Origin: Sphingomonas bisphenolicum
GTDB taxonomy: Bacteria > Pseudomonadota > Alphaproteobacteria > Sphingomonadales > Sphingomonadaceae
DNA: 64,000 nt
Direction of reading: 5' to 3'
Assembly: GCF_024349785.1 (NCBI RefSeq)
Contig: NZ_AP018817.1
Span: forward strand, 2,325,501 to 2,389,500
This document shows, in pieces, positions 57,891 through 64,000 of the stretch (its first letter is position 1; each line of letters begins with the position of its first letter). The position numbers and the translations under genes are program-made. The notes under the pieces are model-generated. The model worked only from the letters and a program-made list of their open reading frames with translations. It was not told the DNA's origin and made no database searches.

Positions 57891-58567
57891 TGGCGCGCTT
57901 CCAACCTCCGTTCGAGCGTGAGGACGGCTTCACGCTTTCCTGGCGTTCCGCCGAACACGGCTTCACGCTGATCGAGCTGCTCGTCGCCCTGATGATTTTT
58001 GCCCTGCTGGCGGGGGCGGGTGTGCTGCTGTTGGGCAACAGCGTTTCGGCGCAGGCGCAAATCAAGGCGCGGCTGGACGATATGGCGGCGGTGCAGCGCG
58101 CGGGCGGGGCGCTGGCCGGCGACCTGGGGCAGGCGGTGCCGCGTATCACGCGGACCGAGGCCGGCACCCTGGCGCCCGCCTTCTGGGCCCATCAGGACGG
58201 CGAGAGCCAGCCGGTGATGCAGTTCGTGCGCGGTGGATGGGACAATCTGGGCGAGTTGCCCCGGCCATCCTTGCAGAAGGTCGAATATTGGGTGCGGCAG
58301 GGGCGGCTGGAACGACGCACTTACGCCCAGCTCGACGGCGCGGCGGGCGACGATCCGGCTGCGCTGCTGGAGAATGTCGAGGCGGTCGTGCTGCGCTTTC
58401 GGGACGCGCAGGGCAAATGGCGGGAGGATTGGACCCCGACCCAGCCCGACCTGTTGCCCCGTGCGGTCGAAATGACGGTGACGCGCACCGGCGAACCGCG
58501 GGTCATGCTGCGCTTTATGGTCGCGCCCGGCCCGGTGGAAAAGCTGGAGGTCGCGGCCGGTGCCTGA
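57890..58567 (+). CDS. gspJ: type II secretion minor pseudopilin J
   Basis: A 225-residue minor pseudopilin. The functional cleavage site is G24–F25 (HGFTLIELLVALMIFALLA). A second, incomplete motif GFTLSW at residues 13–18 lies in the leader and lacks the hydrophobic helix and Glu5, evidence of a small duplication. ATG 57890 overlaps the gspI stop; GTG 57887 is also possible. Confidence 0.92.
   Translation: MARFQPPFEREDGFTLSWRSAEHGFTLIELLVALMIFALLAGAGVLLLGNSVSAQAQIKARLDDMAAVQRAGGALAGDLGQAVPRITRTEAGTLAPAFWAHQDGESQPVMQFVRGGWDNLGELPRPSLQKVEYWVRQGRLERRTYAQLDGAAGDDPAALLENVEAVVLRFRDAQGKWREDWTPTQPDLLPRAVEMTVTRTGEPRVMLRFMVAPGPVEKLEVAAGA
57943..57967 (+). repeat. 25-base repeat shared by gspJ and gspK leaders
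   Basis: The 25 bases here and at 58579–58603 (start GCGTTCCGCCG, end ACACGGCTTCACG) differ at one position. In gspJ they encode the GFT of the cleavage motif; in gspK they are read in another frame as VPPYTAS. Confidence 0.75.
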
Positions 58568-59582
58568 TCCTCTTTCGAGCGTTCCGCCGTACACGGCTTC
58601 ACGGGGCACCAAAAACGAACGGGGTGCCGCGTTGCTGACCGTGCTGCTGCTGGTAGCGGTCATGGCCGTGGTCGCCGCGACCGCGCTGGAGCGGGTCGCA
58701 CTGGCGACGCGGATGACCGGCAATGGCGGCGCCGTGGACCAGGGCCGCGCCTATGCCGATGCCGCGACGGAAATGGCCCGGCTGCGCATCGCCGACCTGA
58801 CCGAATCGAACCCGGCCAGGATCACGCTGGCGGGCGGATGGATGGGCACGCCGCAGAGCCTGCCGGTGCCGGGGGGTATCGCGACCGCGCGGGTGACGGA
58901 CGCGGGCAATTGCTTCAACCTCAACAGCGTCGTCAGCGGCGAGAGCGAAACAAGCCTGAAGGTGCGGCCGATCGGCGTCGGCCAGTTTCAGGGTTTGTTG
59001 CAGGCGCTGGGCGTGGATGCGCGACAGGCGCAGGCCGCGGCGGCGAGCCTGGCCGACTGGATCGACACCGACAGTGCGCCCCAACCCGGCGGGGCCGAGG
59101 ATGAGACCTATGCGCGGATGGAGCGGCCCTATCGCGCTGCCAACCGCATGATGGTGGATGCCAGCGAATTGCGCGCAGTCAGCGGGATCAGCCCCGCCAT
59201 CTACGCGCTGGCGCGGCCATGGATTTGCGCCCTGCCGGTCACGACGCTGTCGCCGATCAATATCAATACGCTGTTGCCCGATCAGGCGCCGTTGTTCGCG
59301 ATGCTGATGCCAGGACAATTGAGCGTCGGCCAGGCACGGCAACTGCTGGCGCAGCGGCCAGCGGACGGCTACGGCAGCACGGTGCAATTCTGGGCCTTGC
59401 CTTCGCTTGCCGGGCTTTCGCCGATGACCGAGGTGCAGGAACAGGTGAAATTGACGACGGGATTTTTCGGAGTGGACGTGTCGGTGGATGTCGGGGGAAC
59501 GCAGGTGGTGGAGCGGGCACTGATCGATGCGCGGCAAAGCCCGGCGACGCTGGTGCGTCGCAGCTGGGGAGCGGGGGCATGA
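58560..59582 (+). CDS. gspK: type II secretion minor pseudopilin K
   Basis: A 340-residue pseudopilin that caps the pseudopilus with I and J. Predicted cleavage at G22–A23 (ERGAALLTVLLLVAV); no Glu at +5, as is normal for GspK. The large globular domain has the GspK features NCFNLNSVVSG and PININTLLPDQAPLFA. GTG start overlaps gspJ. The leader DNA shares 24 of 25 bases with the gspJ leader, in another frame. Confidence 0.94.
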   Translation: MPDPLSSVPPYTASRGTKNERGAALLTVLLLVAVMAVVAATALERVALATRMTGNGGAVDQGRAYADAATEMARLRIADLTESNPARITLAGGWMGTPQSLPVPGGIATARVTDAGNCFNLNSVVSGESETSLKVRPIGVGQFQGLLQALGVDARQAQAAAASLADWIDTDSAPQPGGAEDETYARMERPYRAANRMMVDASELRAVSGISPAIYALARPWICALPVTTLSPININTLLPDQAPLFAMLMPGQLSVGQARQLLAQRPADGYGSTVQFWALPSLAGLSPMTEVQEQVKLTTGFFGVDVSVDVGGTQVVERALIDARQSPATLVRRSWGAGA

Positions 59583-60703
59583 GCAGTCGCGACGCCCTGA
59601 TCGTCATCCTGCCCGAAGCGGCGGGCGCGGAACCCCATTGGATGCGGGTGGTGGACGGCGCGCTGATCCAGTCGGGCATGGGCGCCAACTGGCTGGCGGC
59701 TTGCGGCATCGCCGCGCTGCCCGATCAGGCGCGGGTCATGCTGGTGCCGCCGGCGGCGCTGGTGACGTTGTATTGGACGGACTATCCCGACCTGCCGGTG
59801 CGGCAGGGGCGCGCGGCGGCACGGCTGGCGGCACTCGCCGGTGGGCTTGTCCCGTCCGACCAGTTGTTCGCCGCAACCGATGCCAATGAAGACCCCGCCC
59901 GCCCGCATATCGTCGCGGTTGCGAGCCGCGCCGACATGCAGCACTGGCTGCTTTGGGCGCAGCATCACGGGCTGGACCCCGACATCATCGTGCCGGCGCC
60001 GCTGCTGTTGCCGGAGCCGGAACCGGAGTGCGGCTTTACCCGCGGCCTGATAGCCGGCGACATGGTGTTGCGCGGCGTTGACATGGCGCTCACCGGCGAT
60101 ATGGCGTTGCCGGCACTGATCGCCAACGCGCCGATCATCGAGGTGTCGCCGGGGTTGATCGAAGGGCGGGCGATCGCCGCGCTGGACGCGCCGCCGCTTG
60201 ATCTGCGGCAGGGTGATTTCGCCAAGCGCGTCCGCCGCGCGCTGGACCGTCGCATGATCGGCCGCATCGCGCTGTGGAGCGGGCTGATCCTGTTCGTGAG
60301 CCTCGCCATCGCCCTGATCGGCATCGCCAAGCAGCATATGGAAGCGAGCCGACTGGACCGCGAAAGCCTGGCGCTGGCGCAGCAGGTGACGCCCGGCGCC
60401 ACCGACGCGGTGCAGGCACTGACGGAAATGGAGGGCAAGCTGGCTGCGCGGGGCGCGGGCGGGCGCGCTTTCACCGCGCCGGTGGCCGGATTGCTGGCGG
60501 CGATGCAGGATGCGCCGGGCGTCGCGCTGACCAGCCTATCGCGCGATCCCGACGGCATGGTCCGGGCCACCCTGGCCGCGGCCAAGGCGGACGACATCAA
60601 CATCGTGCTGCTGGCGTTGCAGGCGGCCGGTTTCACGATCACAGCGACCCCGTCCCAGGAACCGGGCGGACGAACGCTGGCAGATATCACGGTGCGGTCA
60701 TGA
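59579..60703 (+). CDS. gspL: type II secretion system protein L
   Basis: A 374-residue bitopic protein linking GspE to GspM: an N-terminal cytoplasmic actin-like domain (MSSRDALIVILPEAAGAEP…), one membrane helix (IALWSGLILFVSLAIALIGI, about residues 237–256) and a ferredoxin-like periplasmic domain. ATG overlaps gspK (ATGA). Confidence 0.92.
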   Translation: MSSRDALIVILPEAAGAEPHWMRVVDGALIQSGMGANWLAACGIAALPDQARVMLVPPAALVTLYWTDYPDLPVRQGRAAARLAALAGGLVPSDQLFAATDANEDPARPHIVAVASRADMQHWLLWAQHHGLDPDIIVPAPLLLPEPEPECGFTRGLIAGDMVLRGVDMALTGDMALPALIANAPIIEVSPGLIEGRAIAALDAPPLDLRQGDFAKRVRRALDRRMIGRIALWSGLILFVSLAIALIGIAKQHMEASRLDRESLALAQQVTPGATDAVQALTEMEGKLAARGAGGRAFTAPVAGLLAAMQDAPGVALTSLSRDPDGMVRATLAAAKADDINIVLLALQAAGFTITATPSQEPGGRTLADITVRS

Positions 60704-61188
60704 TGGAACGGTTGGGCACATATTGGGCGGAACGCTCGACCCGCGAGCAATGGATGCTGGGCGTCATGTTCGCGCTGCTGGCGGTCGTGATCCTGTGGTT
60801 TGGCGTCGCCATGCCGCTCGACCGGGCGCAGCGCAGCGCGCGCGATACGCTCAATGAGGCGACTGACCGCAATGCGGCGGTGCGCGTCGCGGTGAAGCAG
60901 CTCAAGGCTTTGCCGCGCAACGCCGTCGTCACAGGACCGGTCGCGCCGGTCGACCAGTTCGTCAGCCAGAGCGCGGGCGAGGCCGGGCTGACGCTGGAAC
61001 GGGCGCAGGCACAGGGCGGCGACCGGATCGACATCGCTATCGCTTCGGTGCGGCCGGTCGCGCTCTTTTCCTGGCTCGCCGCGCTGGAGGCGCAGGGCAT
61101 CCGGGTGGACACGATGAGCGCGCGGCCATCGCCCACGGCGGGCAGCGTCTCGGTACAGGCGGTGTTGGTGCGGGGAGAGGGACAATGA
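60700..61188 (+). CDS. gspM: type II secretion system protein M
   Basis: A 162-residue bitopic protein: short cytoplasmic N-terminus (MMERLGTYWAERSTREQWML), one helix (VMFALLAVVILWFGVAMPL) and a periplasmic ferredoxin-like domain (VALFSWLAALEAQGIRVDTMS). Standard size; overlaps gspL and gspN by four bases. Confidence 0.92.
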   Translation: MMERLGTYWAERSTREQWMLGVMFALLAVVILWFGVAMPLDRAQRSARDTLNEATDRNAAVRVAVKQLKALPRNAVVTGPVAPVDQFVSQSAGEAGLTLERAQAQGGDRIDIAIASVRPVALFSWLAALEAQGIRVDTMSARPSPTAGSVSVQAVLVRGEGQ

Positions 61189-61907
61189 TGGGCCTGTCCC
61201 TGTCACGCCGGATGCGGATCATCCTGGTCGTAACGCTGGCGCTGGGACTGCTGCTGTTCCTGCCGATGCGAGTCGCGCTGGGCCTGGCCGGGCTGGAGCG
61301 GCTGGGCATTGCGGCGCGGGAAGTGCGCGGAACGGTGTGGAGCGGGCGGATCGACCAGCTCATGCTCGGCAATATGCCGCTTGGCAGCGTGCGGGCCGGG
61401 TTGTCGCCCGTCGCCCTGCTCGTGGGGCATGCGCGATTCGATATCGCGCGGACCAAGGGGCTGGCGGATGACGTTCAGGGCGCCTTGACGGTCGGTTTCG
61501 GCCGCATCGGTGTGGACGACGTCACCGGCGCGGTGCCGCTTGGTCGCACCTTCGCGCCGCTGCCGGTCGGCAGCCTGATGCTGGAGGATGTCAGCGCTTA
61601 TTATACGGGCGATCGCTGCGGCCATGCCGAAGGCCGGGTGCGGGCGCGGATGGCGGGGCAATTTCCCGGCCTGAACCTGACGCAAGGCCTGTCGGGCGTC
61701 GTCAGTTGCGACGGCGACGCGCTGCTGCTGCCGCTGGTCAGCCAGTCGGGCTTGGAGAAGATCACTCTGCGTATCTGGCGATCAGGGCGCTATGCGGCCG
61801 AAATGCGCGTCGAAACCGCTGATCCGACGCTGGCGGCGACTTTGGGCCAGGCCGGTTTCGCCGGTGTCGGCAACGCCCAGTTGCTGAAGGTCGAAGGGAC
61901 GTTGTGA
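61185..61907 (+). CDS. gspN: type II secretion system protein N
   Basis: A 240-residue inner-membrane-anchored protein with one N-terminal helix (IILVVTLALGLLLFLPM) and a beta-rich periplasmic domain (VRGTVWSGRIDQLMLGNMPLG, typical of GspN). Present in a subset of T2SS. Coupled to both neighbours. Confidence 0.9.
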   Translation: MMGLSLSRRMRIILVVTLALGLLLFLPMRVALGLAGLERLGIAAREVRGTVWSGRIDQLMLGNMPLGSVRAGLSPVALLVGHARFDIARTKGLADDVQGALTVGFGRIGVDDVTGAVPLGRTFAPLPVGSLMLEDVSAYYTGDRCGHAEGRVRARMAGQFPGLNLTQGLSGVVSCDGDALLLPLVSQSGLEKITLRIWRSGRYAAEMRVETADPTLAATLGQAGFAGVGNAQLLKVEGTL

Positions 61908-62644
61908 TCCAGCCGATCGCGGCGCTGGCCGGCGCGCTGGTCGGCGCAATCCTGGGCAGCTTTCTCGCCACGCTGATCCTGCGCTGGCCGCAGGGGCGGG
62001 GCGTGGTCGGCGGCCGATCGGCCTGCGACGGCTGCGGCCGGACCCTGGCGGTGCGCGACCTGATTCCGTTGTTGAGTGCGCTGGTCCAGCGAGGGCGTTG
62101 TCGTACTTGCGGCGCACATATCGACCCGCTGCATGGGCGGGTGGAGGCGGGATGCGCGATCATCGGCGCACTGGCGACCGGCGGGATGCCGGATTTGGGG
62201 GGCGTAGGCTGGGCGCTGCTCGGCTGGACGCTGCTGACGCTGGCGATCCTGGATTGGCGGCATTTCTGGCTGCCAGATGCGCTAACCCTGACACTGGCCT
62301 TTCTGGGCCTTACCATCGGCATGTGGGCGACTGACGTCATCCTGATGGATCGCGTCATCGGCGCGGCGATCGGCTATGGTATATTGCTGGCCATATCGCT
62401 GGGCTATCGGGCGCTGCGCGGGCGCGATGGCCTGGGCCTGGGCGATGCCAAGCTGCTCGGTGCGCTTGGCGCATGGTTTGGCTGGCAGGCGCTGCCTTTC
62501 ATCCTGCTGATCGCATCGATGCTGGGGCTGGTGGTGATGCTCGTCAGCGGACGGGTGAAGAGCCGGACCGCGCAAGCGCCGCTCGGCACCTTTCTGGCGC
62601 TGGCTGCCTTGCCGGCGTGGATCATCGTCCTGCGACTATTTTAA
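61904..62644 (+). CDS. gspO: prepilin leader peptidase/N-methyltransferase
   Basis: A 246-residue aspartic membrane protease that cleaves and N-methylates the pseudopilins G–K. The cytoplasmic zinc-type loop has CDGCGR and CRTCGA; catalytic aspartates are in LDWRHFWLPD and GLGLGDAKLLGALGAW. GTG start overlapping gspN. As the last gene it completes a full set of 13 T2SS genes. Confidence 0.95.
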   Translation: MIQPIAALAGALVGAILGSFLATLILRWPQGRGVVGGRSACDGCGRTLAVRDLIPLLSALVQRGRCRTCGAHIDPLHGRVEAGCAIIGALATGGMPDLGGVGWALLGWTLLTLAILDWRHFWLPDALTLTLAFLGLTIGMWATDVILMDRVIGAAIGYGILLAISLGYRALRGRDGLGLGDAKLLGALGAWFGWQALPFILLIASMLGLVVMLVSGRVKSRTAQAPLGTFLALAALPAWIIVLRLF

Positions 62645-62649
62645 AGCGG

Positions 62650-62726
<77 letters not shown>

Positions 62727-62782
62727 ACGAGCGGCGGCCTTAGCGGGGAAGCGCGCGTCCCGTCAATCGCCGATCGCGCGGA

Positions 62783-62860
62783 TCAGTGAAAGAACAGCCA
62801 CAATAGCAAAATGATGGGGATAGGCACGCCCAGCAGCCACAATAATATGCCCTTGCCCAT
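62783..62860 (-). CDS. 25-residue hydrophobic membrane peptide
   Basis: ORF of 25 codons starting MGKGILLWLLGVPIPIIL, ending LFFH. It has a strong AAAGGAG site 8 bases before ATG 62860 and consists of one membrane helix. Tiny proteins of this GKG-WLLGVPIPI type recur in alphaproteobacteria as I recall. Function unknown. Confidence 0.7.
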   Translation of the reverse strand: MGKGILLWLLGVPIPIILLLWLFFH

Positions 62861-62945
62861 GTCGATTTCTCCTTTGTCGTCGGGGATAAAACCGGTGGAG
62901 AGCCGCGGATGTTCCGTTGGGCAATTATGCAAAATGTCGGCGCAA

Positions 62946-62978
62946 ACAAAAAGGGCGGGCCGTTAAGGCCCGCCCTTC
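62946..62978 (-). terminator. intrinsic terminator of the small lipoprotein gene
   Basis: An 11-bp stem (AAGGGCGGGCC 62951–62961 with GGCCCGCCCTT 62967–62977, 5-base loop); on the minus strand it is followed by TTTTT. It ends the gene at 63001. Confidence 0.88.
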
Positions 62979-63000
62979 GAGAATCTCGCAAATGCGAAGA

Positions 63001-63204
63001 TTACATCGCGTTCGCGGCGTTGTTCGCAACGTTCGCGGCGTTGTCAGCAGCGTTGGCAGCATTTTCAGCAGCGTTGGCGGCGTTCTCGACAACGTTCTCG
63101 ACGACGGCGTTCGAAGCGTTCGCGGTCTCGTTGGCCGGCTTCTCACCGCAAGCGGCGAGGGCCATCAGGCTGGCCGAAGCGAAAACAGCAGCGATCTTCT
63201 TCAT
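63001..63204 (-). CDS. small entericidin-like lipoprotein
   Basis: A 67-residue lipoprotein: MKKIAAVFASASLMALAAC ends in a lipobox (LAAC), followed by GEKPANETANASN and an Asn/Ala-rich repeat (ENAANAAENAANAADNAAN). I start at ATG 63204; the longer in-frame start would mask the signal peptide. Size and composition resemble entericidin EcnA/B-type proteins, though the long NAA repeats are unusual for them. Own terminator downstream. Confidence 0.78.
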   Translation of the reverse strand: MKKIAAVFASASLMALAACGEKPANETANASNAVVENVVENAANAAENAANAADNAANVANNAANAM

Positions 63205-63361
63205 TGTGTACGGCTCCCATAGCATTATGCCGCGTCTGGCACGTTACAAATGTGACCCTACGCGAGCGACCCGCATTAACGTGTGCGATGCACAAATCAA
63301 TGCTTTTCTGCGCCGGTGAAACGATGGAATCACGCGACAGGGCGTTGTCTACTATAAAAGT

Positions 63362-64000
63362 TCAGTTAACGCCCATGGATTCTGATGCATTGGCCACCGC
63401 ATCGAGCGTCACCGTCCAGGCCGCGACATTCTGCCGCAACTGGTCCGGATCGACCTTGTCCAGCGTATCGTCGGGCGTGTGGTGCAGGTCGAAATAGCGC
63501 GTGCCGTCCTGCTGAAGATCGATCACCGGCACCCCGGCCTTCACCAGCGGCGCGATATCGGCGCCGCCGCCCGCTTCTTGGGTGCTGGCGCCCACGCCAA
63601 GCGGCGCGAGCGCAGTGGCAATGCGCTTCGCCAGCGCCTCATGTCCCTGCGGCAGTTTGAAATCAACGCGCCAGATGCGGTCGGCCCCAAAATCCGATTC
63701 GATCGCGAGCGCATGTTTTTGCTCTCCATGAGCCTTATAATAAGCGCGGGCGCCGTCGCCGCCGACTTCCTCCGCGCCGGCCATCAGCACGCGGATGGTG
63801 CGGCGGGGCTGGCCTGCCTTGGCGACTTGCAATGCCGAGGCCGCTGCGATGCCGCAGCCGGTCGCGTCATCGATCGCGCCCGTGCCCTGGTCCCAGCTAT
63901 CGAGATGACAGGCGGCCACGACCACGCCCGCCGCCGGATCGCTGCCGGGAATTTCGGCGATGACGTTGCCGGACGGCTGATCCTTCAGCATCTTCGACGT
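63362..64000 (-). CDS. M28 family metallopeptidase, C-terminal part
   Basis: The frame is open to base 64000, so the N-terminal part lies outside the window; 212 codons and the stop are here. Zinc ligands of the aminopeptidase/carboxypeptidase-Q type appear as ACHLDSWDQGTGAIDDATG (H and D), GAEEVGGDGARAY (catalytic E and ligand E), AIESDFGADRI (D) and the last histidine in DLHHTPDDTLDKVDP. Probably a secreted or periplasmic exopeptidase; the signal peptide is not in the window. Confidence 0.93.
   Translation of the reverse strand, partial: TSKMLKDQPSGNVIAEIPGSDPAAGVVVAACHLDSWDQGTGAIDDATGCGIAAASALQVAKAGQPRRTIRVLMAGAEEVGGDGARAYYKAHGEQKHALAIESDFGADRIWRVDFKLPQGHEALAKRIATALAPLGVGASTQEAGGGADIAPLVKAGVPVIDLQQDGTRYFDLHHTPDDTLDKVDPDQLRQNVAAWTVTLDAVANASESMGVN

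Overview
The window is GC-rich, densely packed chromosomal DNA from an alphaproteobacterium, most likely a sphingomonad (Sphingobium/Sphingomonas-like). The basis is gene order (nuo–birA–coaX–rnj–DUF1467; gltA–gltX–comEC–lexA–moeA–moaC–trpCD), a circularly permuted two-piece tmRNA, SOS boxes of the alphaproteobacterial type GAAC-N7-GAAC, and a large TonB-dependent receptor. The species call is inferred from gene content only.

Layout. 1–17.2 kb (+): the end of nuoC, then nuoD–N of respiratory complex I in a translationally coupled operon with a 49-residue membrane ORF between nuoE and nuoF. It runs on into birA (apparently a CTG start), coaX, RNase J, a DUF1467 protein and an AAC(6')-like acetyltransferase. 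17.2–24.0 kb: a long coiled-coil membrane protein (-), then a (+) block of an Hpt-like protein, a membrane protein, a DUF2336 protein and a PAS/histidine-kinase-like protein; both the Hpt and kinase proteins lack the phosphoacceptor histidine. 24.1–26.9 kb (-): gltA and gltX. 26.9–36.8 kb: comEC (+) split by a 7.8 kb integrative element. 36.8–42.6 kb (-): trpG, trpD, trpC, moaC, moeA, lexA and an NRDE/TANGO2 protein. 42.6–43.0 kb: ssrA. 43.8–48.2 kb (-): a lipoprotein and a TonB-dependent receptor. 48.5–50.6 kb: a CYTH–CHAD protein and a prolyl-4-hydroxylase-like oxygenase. 50.7–62.6 kb (+): a complete type II secretion operon, gspC to the prepilin peptidase. 62.6–64 kb: tRNA-Pro, two tiny (-) genes and the C-terminal part of an M28 peptidase.

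Most unusual region. The element in comEC is bounded by a serine recombinase site. Joining its two ends gives a 36-bp attP with 11-bp inverted arms placed exactly symmetrically around an AC dinucleotide; joining the flanks restores a 720-codon comEC. Cargo: SRAP (YedK/HMCES-like), UmuD, UmuC and three unknown genes. Two SOS boxes of the same form as the box before the host lexA control the cargo. An IS21-family element later entered the 3' end of the recombinase gene. In effect this is a small mobile SOS/mutagenesis cassette that knocks out the DNA-uptake channel gene.

A second theme is phosphate. Pho-box-like arrays (CTGTCAT units on an 11-bp period) lie before the lipoprotein–receptor operon and before the type II secretion operon, with a polyphosphate-type CYTH–CHAD gene between them, suggesting a phosphate-starvation locus.
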